From: Azospirillum brasilense
GTDB lineage: Bacteria; Pseudomonadota; Alphaproteobacteria; Azospirillales; Azospirillaceae
Assembly (NCBI RefSeq): GCF_001315015.1
Contig: NZ_CP012915.1
Span: forward strand, 186,001-250,000
Direction of reading: 5' to 3'
Length of the DNA stretch: 64,000 bases
Under the pieces are notes generated by a model that ran no database searches, was not told where the DNA came from, and saw only the letters and a list, made by a program, of their open reading frames with translations. Position numbers and translations under genes: made by a program. Shown here one piece after another: positions 45,634-54,730 of this stretch (the first letter of the stretch is position 1; the number at the start of each line of letters is the position of its first letter).

Positions 45634-46358
45634 TGGCCGGGCTTCTGGAGGTCGAGGGCCTGTCCAAGCGGTTCCGCGGGCTGAAGGCCGTCTCCAACGT
45701 CAGCTTCTCCGTGCCGGAGGGCCGGATCGTCGCGCTGATCGGGCCGAACGGCGCCGGCAAGACGACCACCTTCAACCTGATCGCCGGGGTCTTCCCGCCC
45801 GACGAGGGGCGGGTGCATCTGAAGGGCGCGCCGATCACCGGACTGAAGCCCAACCGCATCTGCGCCGCGGGGATCGGACGGACCTTCCAGATCGTCAAGC
45901 CCTTCGGGCAACTGTCGGTCGAGGAGAACGTGGTCGTCGGCGCGCTGGCCCGCGAACGGTCGGTCGCGGCGGCGCGCGACCACGCCCGGACGGTGCTCGA
46001 CCGGCTGGGGCTGGCCGACCAGGCCGCGCGCCCGGCGCGCAGCCTGACCCTGCCGGACCGCAAGCGGCTGGAGGTCGCCCGCGCGCTTGCCACCCGCCCG
46101 ATCCTGCTGCTGCTGGACGAGGTGCTGGCCGGCTTGCGCCCGACCGAGGTCGACCGCATGGTCGAGGTGCTGCGCGACCTGAACCGGCGCGAGGGCATGA
46201 CGATCCTGATGATCGAGCATGTGATGCGCGCCGTGATGGCCCTGTCCGACCAGGTGGTCGTGCTGGATCATGGGGAGAAGATCGCCGACGGATTGCCCGC
46301 GGAAGTTGTGGCGAATCCCAAGGTGATCGAATCGTACCTGGGCGCCGAGGATATTTGA
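45633..46358 (+). CDS. livG: Branched-chain amino-acid ABC ATPase (LivG type)
   Basis: A 241-aa ATPase. Walker A is GPNGAGKTTT, Walker B is LLLLDEVLAGLRP, and the signature region is LTLPDRKRLEVARAL, a LivG-type variant of LSGGQ. IGRTFQIVKPFGQLSVEENV is typical of LivG. The start codon overlaps the last base of the livM stop (TGATG). No livF gene follows; the next gene is a chemoreceptor. The partner ATPase may be elsewhere, or LivG may work as a homodimer. Confidence 0.92.
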   Translation: MAGLLEVEGLSKRFRGLKAVSNVSFSVPEGRIVALIGPNGAGKTTTFNLIAGVFPPDEGRVHLKGAPITGLKPNRICAAGIGRTFQIVKPFGQLSVEENVVVGALARERSVAAARDHARTVLDRLGLADQAARPARSLTLPDRKRLEVARALATRPILLLLDEVLAGLRPTEVDRMVEVLRDLNRREGMTILMIEHVMRAVMALSDQVVVLDHGEKIADGLPAEVVANPKVIESYLGAEDI

Positions 46359-46511
46359 CCGGCCAACGGCAACAGGTGACCTCAACGCCGGAAACTCTCC
46401 ATTAATGTTTGTTGGGCCATCATTCGTTCCCAGATAAGGGCAACGGCCGACACAGCAACGTCCGGTCGAAAAAATGAAGCGTCCGAAAAGGGTGCTGCAC
46501 GGGAGGAACGA

Positions 46512-48224
46512 ATGAAGGCACTCGGCAATCTGCGGATTGGCCAGCGGTTGTCCATCGGCTTCGCCGCGGTGATCGCGGTGCTGGTGGTGACGGTCGGCAC
46601 CGGCCTGCTCCTGACCGACAACGGGAAGACGCTCAACCGTCTGGTGGCCGATGTCCGCATGCCGACGGCGCTGGCCGGGCAGGGCATCGTCGCGGCGGTC
46701 ACCGCGACCAACGCGGCCATGCAGGGCTACCTGCTGACCAACCGCGAGGATCTGAAGCAGGAGCGCAATGTTGCGTGGGATCGCATCGACGCCTTGCGCA
46801 AGGAGCTGGACGGGCTGTCGGGTCGCTGGTCCGATCCGCAGGTCCAGGCCACCTGGGACGCGGTGAAGCCGCTGCTCGACCATTTGCGCCGCGATCAGGA
46901 CATGGCCGAATCGCTGGGCACCATCGGCGATCAGCTGGGGGCGCTGAACTCGCTGAACGACGACGCCATCCCCCGGGCCAACCAGGTCATGAGCCTTCTG
47001 GTCGGCGACGCCCGGTCGAACGACTCCAGCGGCCTGATCCCGCGCCAGCGCGCCCGGCTGCAGGCGGATACGGAGGAGATGATCCAGGGCGCCGACCGTC
47101 TGGTGATGGTGCAGGCGGTTCTGCTGACCCTGGCGCTGCTGATCGCGGCGGCTGCGGTTCTGCTGACCTCGCGCTCCATCGTGCGGCCGCTCGGCGCCAT
47201 GACCGAGGCGATGCGGCGGCTGGCCGACGGCGACTCCGCGACCCCTGTGCCGGCCGCCGGGCGGGGCGACGAGATCGGGCAGATGGCCAAGGCCGTCCTG
47301 GTGTTCAAGGACAACATGATCGCGGCGCGGCAGGCGGCTGAACGCGAGCACGCGGAGCAGGACGTCCGCGCCCGTCGCGCCCGCGCCATCGAGGAGCTGA
47401 CCGGCCGCTTCGACCGCGAGGCGGCGGCCGTGCTCGGCTCCGTCTCCGCCGCCGCGGTGCAGATGAAGGCGACGGCCAGCCAACTCGCTGCCACCGCGGA
47501 GCAGACCACCCGCCAGTCGGTGACCGTGGCCGGCGCGTCGGAGCAGGCCAGCGCCAACGTCCAGACCGTCGCCACCGCGACCGAGGAGTTGGCCGCCTCG
47601 GTGCAGGAGATCGGGCGGCAGGTCGCCAGCAGCACGGCCATCGCCGACGAGGCGGTGCACAAGGCCGAGCGTGCCGACCAGGCGATGCGCAGCCTCGCCA
47701 CCGCCTCGGCGGAGATCGTCGCGGTGATCGACCTCATCACCCAGGTGGCCTCCCAGACCCGGCTGCTGGCGTTGAACGCCACCATCGAGGCGGCGCGCGC
47801 CGGCGAGATGGGCAAGGGCTTCGCCGTCGTGGCGGCGGAGGTCAAGGCGCTGGCCGACCAGACCACCCGCGCCACCGACGAGATCGCCGCGAAGATCGTT
47901 TCCGTCCGCAGCGAGACCGAGGGGGCGGTGGCCTCGATCGGCGACGTGATGGGCACCATCGGGAGAATCAGCGAGGTCGCCTCGACCATCGCCGCGGCGG
48001 TGGAGCAGCAGCAGGCGGCGACGCGGGAGATCGCCCGCAACATCCAGCAGGCCGCCGCCGGCACGCAGGACGTGACGTCCAACATCGCCGACGTGAACCG
48101 GGCGGCCAGCGAGACCGGCAGCGCCGCCCGCAACGTCCTGGAGGCCGCCGGATCGCTGTCCGATCAGGCGGATGGGTTGCGCAGCAAGGTGGAGGTGTTC
48201 CTGTCGGCGGTGCGCACGGCCTGA
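46512..48224 (+). CDS. Methyl-accepting chemotaxis protein
   Basis: A 570-aa transmembrane chemoreceptor. One membrane helix at about residues 12-35 and a second at about 198-220 flank a helical periplasmic sensor of about 160 residues. A HAMP domain (about 220-275) leads to the signalling hairpin, whose tip reads [20 protein letters not shown]; the conserved QTN is QTR here. The ligand is unknown. It starts at ATG 46512, with GGGAGGA upstream. It is a single gene between livG and lptF. Confidence 0.92.
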   Translation: MKALGNLRIGQRLSIGFAAVIAVLVVTVGTGLLLTDNGKTLNRLVADVRMPTALAGQGIVAAVTATNAAMQGYLLTNREDLKQERNVAWDRIDALRKELDGLSGRWSDPQVQATWDAVKPLLDHLRRDQDMAESLGTIGDQLGALNSLNDDAIPRANQVMSLLVGDARSNDSSGLIPRQRARLQADTEEMIQGADRLVMVQAVLLTLALLIAAAAVLLTSRSIVRPLGAMTEAMRRLADGDSATPVPAAGRGDEIGQMAKAVLVFKDNMIAARQAAEREHAEQDVRARRARAIEELTGRFDREAAAVLGSVSAAAVQMKATASQLAATAEQTTRQSVTVAGASEQASANVQTVATATEELAASVQEIGRQVASSTAIADEAVHKAERADQAMRSLATASAEIVAVIDLITQVASQTRLLALNATIEAARAGEMGKGFAVVAAEVKALADQTTRATDEIAAKIVSVRSETEGAVASIGDVMGTIGRISEVASTIAAAVEQQQAATREIARNIQQAAAGTQDVTSNIADVNRAASETGSAARNVLEAAGSLSDQADGLRSKVEVFLSAVRTA

Positions 48225-48339
48225 TGTGGCGAGGGGAGCCTTGCGGGGCAAAAGTTCGGCGGGCCGGGCCTCCGACCAGATCAGCACTTGACCCGGACGC
48301 CCGAGCCCGTCAGCTTCTCGCCGGGCTCCCCCGTGACGC

Positions 48340-49467
48340 ATGCACATGAACCGACTGCAACGCTATCTCTTCCGCAATCTTCTGATCGCCCTTCTCTATT
48401 CCACGGCCGGCCTGACCCTGACGATCTGGCTGAGCCAGTCCCTGCGGCTGATCGAGATGGTGGTGGAGGCCGGGGCGCCGATGCGGGTGTTCCTGTGGCT
48501 TCTCATCCTGACGGTGCCGACCTTCCTCGGCATCGTGCTGCCGCTGGCCCTGGTCGGGGCGGTGCTGTTCACCTACAACCGGCTGGCGACCGACAGCGAG
48601 CTGGTGGTGATGCGCGCTGCCGGCGTCGGCCCCTTCGCCCTGGCCGCGCCGGCGATGCTGCTGGCCTTCGGCGTGACGGTGGTCGTCTACGTGCTGAACC
48701 TGTGGCTGACACCCGCCGCCCATCAGGAACTGGTGCGCATGGAATACGCCGTGCGCAGCGACTATTCGCAGCTGTTCCTGCGCGAGGGCGTGTTCAACGA
48801 GGTGGGCGACCGCTTCAGCGTGTTCGTGCGTGAGCGCGACAGCGAGGCCAATCTGCACAACGTCATCATCCATGACGGGCGCGTTCCGGAAAAGCCGGTG
48901 ACGATCATGGGCGAGCGGGCGGTGATGCTGACCGGGTCGGAGGGCGCGCGCTTCGTCGTCTACAACGGCAACCGGCAGGAGCTGGACCGAAAGACCAACC
49001 GGCTGTCCCAGCTGTTCTTCGAACGCTACGCGGTGGATCTGAAGGTGCTGAGCAGCGCCAGCGGCGAACGCTATCCGGACGCCCGCGAACGCTCCACCGA
49101 CGAGTTGCTGCACCCGCCGCCCCAGATGGCGGCGGACCCGAAGATGATGCGGGACCTGCTGGCGGAGCTGCATCATCGCCTGTCCTCGCCGCTGCTGGCG
49201 CTGGCCTACACCATGGTGGCGCTGGCTTGCCTGCTGTCGGGCGAGTTCAACCGGCGCGGCCAGTCGGTGCGCGTGACCACCGCGGTGCTGGTGGTGATGG
49301 CGATCCAGTCCGCCGTCCTCGGCCTGTCCAGCCTCGCCGCCAAGGTGACCGTGCTGGTGCCGCTGATGTATGTGCTGCCGGTGGCCGCTCTGGCGCCGGC
49401 GGCCTGGATTCTGTCGCGCAACCTGCGGCGGCGCGTGCCGCCCGGCGGCGAAGCGGCGGCGGGCTGA
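48340..49467 (+). CDS. lptF: LPS export permease LptF
   Basis: A 375-aa inner-membrane permease of the LptF/LptG (YjgP/YjgQ) family, which passes lipopolysaccharide from the membrane to LptC. Three N-terminal and three C-terminal membrane helices flank a periplasmic beta-jellyroll domain (about 135-270). NRLQRYLFRNLLIALLYSTA and LPSILG-type segments (VPTFLGIVLPLALVGAVLF) are typical. ATG 48340 or 48346 starts it. The usual lptG does not follow; a GT9 gene does, 17 bp downstream. Confidence 0.9.
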   Translation: MHMNRLQRYLFRNLLIALLYSTAGLTLTIWLSQSLRLIEMVVEAGAPMRVFLWLLILTVPTFLGIVLPLALVGAVLFTYNRLATDSELVVMRAAGVGPFALAAPAMLLAFGVTVVVYVLNLWLTPAAHQELVRMEYAVRSDYSQLFLREGVFNEVGDRFSVFVRERDSEANLHNVIIHDGRVPEKPVTIMGERAVMLTGSEGARFVVYNGNRQELDRKTNRLSQLFFERYAVDLKVLSSASGERYPDARERSTDELLHPPPQMAADPKMMRDLLAELHHRLSSPLLALAYTMVALACLLSGEFNRRGQSVRVTTAVLVVMAIQSAVLGLSSLAAKVTVLVPLMYVLPVAALAPAAWILSRNLRRRVPPGGEAAAG

Positions 49468-49484
49468 GGGAGGCGGGCCGGCTC

Positions 49485-50498
49485 TTGCGCATCCTGTTCA
49501 TCACCTCCAACCGGCTGGGCGACGCTGTCCTTTCCACCGGCCTGCTGGCCCATCTGAGCGAACGGTATCCGGACGCCGCGCTGACCATAGCCTGCGGTCC
49601 CCTGCCGGCACCGCTGTTCCGTTCCGTACCAGGGTTGGAGCGGCTGATCCCCATGCCGAAGCGGGCCTGGGCGCGGCATTGGGTCGATCTGTGGCGGGCC
49701 TGCGTCGGCACGCGCTGGGATCTGGTGGTCGATCTGCGCAACTCCGCGGTCGGCCGTCTCGTGCTGGCGAAGCGCCGGTTCTTCCACGCCCGCGCCCCGC
49801 ATCTCCACAAGGTGGAGGAGATCGGGCGAGTGCTGGGCCTGTCCCCGCCGCCGTCCCCCCGCCTGTGGATCGACGCGGTGGCCGAGGCCGAGGCCGACCG
49901 GCTGCTGCCCGGCGGCGCGGAGCCGTTCCTGGCGATCGGCCCGACCGCGAACTGGACCGGCAAGGAGTGGCCGGCGGACCGCTTCGCCGCGCTTGCCGCG
50001 CGGCTGACCGGTCCCGGCGGCCGGCTGTCCGGCCGGCGCGTCGCCGTGCTGGCCGCTGGGCCGGAGCGGGGACGTGCCCGGCCGGTTCTGGACGCGCTGG
50101 GCGAACGGGCCATCGACCTGACCGGGCGCACCGATCCGATGGCTGCTGCGGCCTGCGTGCGCCGGGCGGCGCTCTATGTCGGCAACGATTCCGGGCTGAT
50201 GCACATCGCCGCCGCCGCCGGTACGCCGACCGTCGGGCTGTTCGGGCCGGGCTTTCCCGAAACCTACGGTCCGTGGGGCATGGCGGCGCGCACTGTGATC
50301 AGCCGGGTTCCGCGATCCGAGCTTCTGGCCCGTCAGAAGGCCGATCCGCAGGCCAACGGCCTGATGGATGGAATATCGGTGGAAGCGGTCGAACAGGCGG
50401 CGGATGAACTGCTCGGGCCTGCAGCGCCGGGACCTGTAATGCCACAACCCCGTGAAGTCGTGACAAATCCTTGCAAATCACCGGAAGCAGGTCCCTAA
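49485..50498 (+). CDS. Glycosyltransferase family 9 (heptosyltransferase-like)
   Basis: A 337-aa GT-B enzyme of the heptosyltransferase family. LRILFITSNRLGDAVLSTGL is the typical N-terminal start, and YVGNDSGLMHIAAAAGTPTV is the donor-site motif. It starts at TTG 49485; no ATG or GTG gives a full-length N-terminus, and GGGAGG lies upstream. It follows lptF closely, so it is probably an LPS-core or other surface-glycan enzyme. The donor sugar is unknown. Confidence 0.88.
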   Translation: MRILFITSNRLGDAVLSTGLLAHLSERYPDAALTIACGPLPAPLFRSVPGLERLIPMPKRAWARHWVDLWRACVGTRWDLVVDLRNSAVGRLVLAKRRFFHARAPHLHKVEEIGRVLGLSPPPSPRLWIDAVAEAEADRLLPGGAEPFLAIGPTANWTGKEWPADRFAALAARLTGPGGRLSGRRVAVLAAGPERGRARPVLDALGERAIDLTGRTDPMAAAACVRRAALYVGNDSGLMHIAAAAGTPTVGLFGPGFPETYGPWGMAARTVISRVPRSELLARQKADPQANGLMDGISVEAVEQAADELLGPAAPGPVMPQPREVVTNPCKSPEAGP

Positions 50499-50500
50499 AG

Positions 50501-50529
50501 TTGACAAGGATTGAAGGATCGCTGACAAT
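50501..50529 (+). promoter_or_regulatory. Sigma-70 type promoter before flaF
   Basis: TTGACA (50501-50506) and GACAAT (50524-50529) are 17 bp apart. The -35 is perfect; the -10 matches four of six. The inverted words AAGGATTG (50506-50513) and CAATCCTT (50526-50533) overlap it, so an operator or weak terminator hairpin of the previous gene is also possible. Confidence 0.5.
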
Positions 50530-50590
50530 CCTTTTGGTCCGGACCTGATTCAGCATAGCTCTGTCCGGCGGCCTGTCCCGAGGGTTTGGA

Positions 50591-51079
50591 ATGAAGCCGA
50601 CACCGACATACGCGAACAAGCCGACCTCCGACAATCCCCGCGATGTCGAGGCCTGGGCTTTGGCGGAGGCGTCGCGACGCCTGATCGATGCCGGGCGCAG
50701 CCCTGTGAACGAGGAGGCGCTCTGCGCCGCCCTGCAATTGAACCAGCGCCTGTGGACGATCTTCCAGGCCGCGATGACCGAAGAGGATTGCGGCCACCCG
50801 CCGGAGGTGCGGACCAACATCGCCGCCCTGTCGCTGCTGGTCGACCGTGAGACGGTCGCCCGGCTGGTCGACCTGGATGTGTCGAAGCTGGAAACGCTCA
50901 TCAGCATCAACCGTTCAGTGGCCAGCGGCCTGACGGCCCGCCCAGAATCGTCCGCCCAGGGTCAGGCTGCGCCGGCTCCGCAGATGGCGGCGCGGCCTCC
51001 CATGGCGCCGCAAATGGCCCCGCCGGCGTCTGCTCCGGACGGGCAGCCCCCGCGCCAGTCGTTGCGGATCTCGATCTGA
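50591..51079 (+). CDS. flaF: Flagellar biosynthesis regulator FlaF
   Basis: A 162-aa protein of the FlaF family, which in Caulobacter promotes flagellin translation and filament assembly opposite FlbT. The family core is clear in residues about 15-120: NPRDVEAWALAEASRRLIDA, LNQRLWTIFQAAM and PPEVRTNIAALSLLVDRETV. The last 40 residues are a Pro/Ala/Met-rich tail not usual in shorter FlaF proteins. A strong terminator follows. ATG 50591 is the start. Confidence 0.9.
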   Translation: MKPTPTYANKPTSDNPRDVEAWALAEASRRLIDAGRSPVNEEALCAALQLNQRLWTIFQAAMTEEDCGHPPEVRTNIAALSLLVDRETVARLVDLDVSKLETLISINRSVASGLTARPESSAQGQAAPAPQMAARPPMAPQMAPPASAPDGQPPRQSLRISI

Positions 51080-51098
51080 GATCCACGCGCATCATAAG

Positions 51099-51130
51099 AA
51101 AAACCGGCGCCCTTCGGGGCGCCGGTTTTT
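51099..51130. terminator. Bidirectional intrinsic terminator between flaF and flgL
   Basis: A perfect 14-bp stem (51099-51112 and 51117-51130) with the stable loop TTCG. T-runs occur on the plus strand (TTTTTTAT) and A-runs on the other arm, so it can end flaF rightwards and the flgE-flgK-flgL transcript leftwards. Confidence 0.88.
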
Positions 51131-51146
51131 TATTTGGCGACCGTTC

Positions 51147-51170
51147 CCTCCCCGCTGCGCAGGGGAGGGA
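51147..51170. repeat. Partial REP-like hairpin
   Basis: CCCTCCCC and GGGGAGGG form 8-bp arms around a short loop just before flgL. It resembles the arms of the larger elements at 27664 and 40653, without the second unit. Confidence 0.4.
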
Positions 51171-51182
51171 GCCGTTGCCCCG

Positions 51183-53249
51183 TCAGCTGATGTAGTTGAG
51201 CAGCGACAGCTTCTGGCGCTGGCCGGCGACCGTGTAGGCGGCCTCCAGGGCGTTCATGGAGGTGCGCAGGCGGGCCGCCACCTCGGTTTCGTCGATGCCC
51301 TCGATGCCGGCGATGCGCTCGACCACCGTGGCCGACGCGGTGCTGTGGGCGGTCTTCTTCTCCTCCAGCGTGGCGAGATCGGACGCCACCTTGGAGTGGA
51401 CCGAGCGCACCTCGTCCTTGGCCTGGGCCATCAACTCCCGCGACTTGGTGATGTACTCCTCGTACTTGCCGGGGTTGGACGCGGCGACGTGGGCCATGCG
51501 GAAGGCGGCGACCAGCTTCTGGAAGGCGCGGTCGTCGCTGGTGACGCCGTAGGTCAGCGTCTGGCCGTCGTCGATGGTGACCGCGGCCTTGTCCCACGCC
51601 TTGCTGTTCTTCCGGTTCGACATGTATTCCGAATCGTAGAAGGGCAGGTCCGGCGGGTCCACATAGGGCAGGTCGGTCAGCGCGTCGGCCTGCGAGGGCA
51701 GGGTGGCGACCGAGATGGTGTTGTCGATCTGGCCGTTGACCGCCCGCACCGAGGTGGTGAACTGCTGCACGCGCGACGGATGGTTGGGGTCCATCGTGCT
51801 GTTGCTGGTCAACTGGATGGTCGATCCGTTGCCGGCGGGGTCGATAGTCACCGGCGGCACGGGGCTCGTCTTGGTGAACTCGGCGCGCAGCATGTCGGCC
51901 ACCTTCGACACGTCGGTGACGCCGTTGTTGAAGTCCTTCTCGGTGACCGTATAGCGCACCGTGTATTGCTGGTAGGGCGGCAGATCCTCCGGCTCGTCCG
52001 GATGGTCCGCGTAGTATTTCCGGTTGAAGGGGTCGTCCGGGTCGCCGACGGTGACGTTGATCTCGTAGGTGTCACCGATGTCCACGCCGTCGCCGGTCAG
52101 GGCGAAGCTGTCGATCTGCTTCAGCCCGGTGCCGGCGGGCGCCGGCAGGGTGGCCGCCTGGGTGGTGGTCGGCGCCGTCATCGAATTGTCGATGCTCATG
52201 GAGTTCTGGACGCGCGCCTGCACGTCGAATTTCCGGCTGGGGTCTTCGCTGATCAGCGAGATGACGCCGTTGGCGGCGGCGGCGATGATCGGCAGCTTAG
52301 GGTTGGCCGACTGGATCAGGCTGTTCAGCGTGTTGGCGACGAAGGTGACGGTCTTCGGATCGCCCGGCTGGACCTGATAGCCGAAGGGCTTGCCGTCGAT
52401 CGACACCTCGAAGTAGTCGTCTTTGTTGACCATCGACCCGTTCAGCGTCACGCGGGTGGATTGCGGCTGGGCCAGCAGGTCGCCGACCGGCTCGGTGCCG
52501 TAGCGCGAGCCGGCGAACAGGTAGCGGTCGCCGAACTGCTCGTTCAGGAGCTGCTGGATGTCGCGCAGCGCGCCCTCGACCCGGTCGCGCATGTCGTTGG
52601 CCTGCGGCCAGCTCACGTTGAAGGTGCTGCTCGACGCCGCGGTGAGCTGGTCGAAGCTGAGGTTCAGGACCGCGCCTCCGCCGGGGCCGCCATCGATCTT
52701 GAAGTTGTAGCCGCCGCCGTCGCTGGGGGGCACGGTCTTGAGATTGATGGTGCGGGTGGTCTTGCCGCCCAGCCCGTCGGTCACCGTCACGTCGAACGAC
52801 CCGTTGACGCCGTCCTTCGACGGGGTGGAGGTCACGGTGTAGCGGGCGTTTTGCGTGAAGGTGGACTTGTCGCCGTTGATCGTCAGCTTCAGCGCGTCGG
52901 GGTTGCTGTTGAAGGCGGAGGTGACGGTGGCCGGGCCGGGCTGGAACGGCATCAGGTTGCTGCTCTGCCAGTCCGTGGCGAGCTTCTCCAGGCTGTTCAG
53001 CACCGTGTCGGTCGCCTTCACGCGCGGCGACGCGGTGTTGATGTTCTGGACGTAGGCCTCGCGCTGGACCAACTCGGCCCGCAGGGCCAGCAGCTTCTGC
53101 GTCTCGGCGCCATAGGCGTTCAGGTCGGTGGACTTCTTGCCGGTGGTCAATTGCTCCGAGAGCGTGTCCACCTTGTTCTGGCCGTTGGTCAGGTTGCGAA
53201 CCAGGCCAAGATACTTGGCATAGCTGCTGACTTGGGTGATGGAGCTCAT
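51183..53249 (-). CDS. flgL: Flagellar hook-filament junction protein FlgL, enlarged
   Basis: A 688-aa flagellin-like junction protein (FlgL is usually about 300-400 aa). The N-terminal coiled core (YLGLVRNLTNGQNKVDTL, EQLTTGKKSTDLNAYG) and C-terminal core (ERIAGIEGIDETEVAARLRT) fit FlgL. The enlarged middle contains two copies of a roughly 70-residue module (about 277-345 and 391-485) seen six times in FlgE. The ATG overlaps the flgK stop by 4 bp (ATGA). It is the last gene before a strong terminator. Confidence 0.88.
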   Translation of the reverse strand: MSSITQVSSYAKYLGLVRNLTNGQNKVDTLSEQLTTGKKSTDLNAYGAETQKLLALRAELVQREAYVQNINTASPRVKATDTVLNSLEKLATDWQSSNLMPFQPGPATVTSAFNSNPDALKLTINGDKSTFTQNARYTVTSTPSKDGVNGSFDVTVTDGLGGKTTRTINLKTVPPSDGGGYNFKIDGGPGGGAVLNLSFDQLTAASSSTFNVSWPQANDMRDRVEGALRDIQQLLNEQFGDRYLFAGSRYGTEPVGDLLAQPQSTRVTLNGSMVNKDDYFEVSIDGKPFGYQVQPGDPKTVTFVANTLNSLIQSANPKLPIIAAAANGVISLISEDPSRKFDVQARVQNSMSIDNSMTAPTTTQAATLPAPAGTGLKQIDSFALTGDGVDIGDTYEINVTVGDPDDPFNRKYYADHPDEPEDLPPYQQYTVRYTVTEKDFNNGVTDVSKVADMLRAEFTKTSPVPPVTIDPAGNGSTIQLTSNSTMDPNHPSRVQQFTTSVRAVNGQIDNTISVATLPSQADALTDLPYVDPPDLPFYDSEYMSNRKNSKAWDKAAVTIDDGQTLTYGVTSDDRAFQKLVAAFRMAHVAASNPGKYEEYITKSRELMAQAKDEVRSVHSKVASDLATLEEKKTAHSTASATVVERIAGIEGIDETEVAARLRTSMNALEAAYTVAGQRQKLSLLNYIS

Positions 53250-54652
53250 CGGACGATCGCCTCCAGCGCGTCAAACATCGTGTTGGCCACTTGCATGACC
53301 CGTGCCGACGCGGCGTAGGAGGTCTGGAGCTGCTGCAGATTGGCGATTTCCTCGTCGATGTTGACGCCGGTCGTCGCGTGGTAGCGCTCCTCCAGGATCT
53401 GGCGGGAGTCCTTGTCCAGCGAGCCTTTGTCCATCGCGGTCTTGGCCGCGGACATCCAGCCGCCGGTGATGTTGCTGGTGATGGAGCTGAAGGACGCGCC
53501 CTCCAGCTTCAGCCCGTCGGCCTGGAAGCTGCGGCCCGTCGCGGCGAGCGCCGTCACCACGTCCTTGACGGCCGCGCTCTTCAGCTTCTTCGTGTTGTTC
53601 AGCAGGTTCTCGTTCACATGGATGGTGAAGCGGTCGTTGCCCATGAAGAACTGCGTGCCTTCCTCGCCCGGCACCGTCTTGGCCTGGTCGTAGGCGTCGC
53701 GGAAGCTGGTGGGCTCGCCGGGCTTGGTCGAACCGGTGAACATCTGCGCGTAGGTGTCGAGCTGCGAACGCAGCTTGCGGATCACCTCGGTGGTCGGGTC
53801 GGCGCTGGCCGCCTGCGGCGGGTTGGCGGTCGAGCCGTCGGCGCGCAGGTTCATCAGCGCGGCGACCTTTCCCTCCTTCAGGTGCTGGTTGACGTTGGTG
53901 ACTTGATTGCCCACCGTCAGGTTGATATTGCCGCCCTCGTAGGAAAGATTTGCCGCCTGGCTGTCGACCAGCGCCAGCCCCGTGGGGGTGAAGACGGCGA
54001 TGCGGCCGTCCGGGCGGGCCATCGTGCGCACGCCGACATAGGTGCTCAGCTCGCGGATCAGCCCGTCGCGCTTGTCGGCCACCTCGTTGCCGGCCGAACC
54101 GTAGCCCTGCAGCGACACGATGTTGTTGTTGATGCTTTCGATTTCCTTCAGCAGCCGGTTCACCTCGCCGACCGACTGGCTGAGGTCGCCCTGGATTTCC
54201 CGGTCCATGTCCTCCACGCCCTGGGACACGCGATTGATCTCGCGCGCGAAGGTGTCGGCGGCCTGGATCAGCTGGTACTGCGCGACCTCGCTTTCCGGAG
54301 AGGTCTCCACCGCTTTCCAGGCGGTCTGGAAGGCTTCGGCGTATTCGTTCAACTGCGGCTTGCCGCTGGTCGTGCGCAGCAGGTCGCCCAGCTGCTGCAT
54401 GTAGGACGATTTGGTGGCCGAGGAGCCCTCGCGCGCGGTCAGGTCCTGCACCTGGCTGAGCAGGGCGGAGTCGACCTCGCGGCGGTACTGGGAGGTGAGA
54501 ACGAACCCGTTGGAATCCAGCACGTTCGACACGGTGTGCCGGGTGCGGGTGGGATCGTCGGCGCGGGCGACGTTGTCCGAGACCAGCTTCACCTGGGCCT
54601 GGACCGCACGGAGGCTGGCCGTCGCGCTGCCGAGGGCGCCGAAGAGGGACAT
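53246..54652 (-). CDS. flgK: Flagellar hook-associated protein FlgK
   Basis: A 468-aa hook-filament junction protein. The N-terminus SLFGALGSATASLRAVQAQVKLVSDNVAR and the C-terminus (VNIDEEIANLQQLQTSYAAS, ARVMQVANTMFDALEAIVR) are the conserved rod/hook-type helices. AGNEVADKRDGLIRELSTYV is the FlgK core motif. The stop overlaps flgL, so the pair is translationally coupled. It lies 78 bp after flgE. Confidence 0.93.
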   Translation of the reverse strand: MSLFGALGSATASLRAVQAQVKLVSDNVARADDPTRTRHTVSNVLDSNGFVLTSQYRREVDSALLSQVQDLTAREGSSATKSSYMQQLGDLLRTTSGKPQLNEYAEAFQTAWKAVETSPESEVAQYQLIQAADTFAREINRVSQGVEDMDREIQGDLSQSVGEVNRLLKEIESINNNIVSLQGYGSAGNEVADKRDGLIRELSTYVGVRTMARPDGRIAVFTPTGLALVDSQAANLSYEGGNINLTVGNQVTNVNQHLKEGKVAALMNLRADGSTANPPQAASADPTTEVIRKLRSQLDTYAQMFTGSTKPGEPTSFRDAYDQAKTVPGEEGTQFFMGNDRFTIHVNENLLNNTKKLKSAAVKDVVTALAATGRSFQADGLKLEGASFSSITSNITGGWMSAAKTAMDKGSLDKDSRQILEERYHATTGVNIDEEIANLQQLQTSYAASARVMQVANTMFDALEAIVR

Positions 54653-54730
54653 GGTCGTTGGACCTTTCGTCTGCGGGATAGGCCGGGCTGGGCGCGGATC
54701 GGGCGCCCGCCCGCGTGGTCAGGACCGCGC

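Noticed and set aside
45558..48347. 929-codon minus-strand frame opposite livG and the chemoreceptor
   Set aside because: It spans two well-supported genes on the plus strand, is rich in His, Arg and Gln, and matches no family.
50506..50533. Intrinsic terminator for the GT9 gene
   Set aside because: The 8-bp stem has a 12-base loop and only a short T-run, and it overlaps a much better promoter match, so I annotate the promoter instead.
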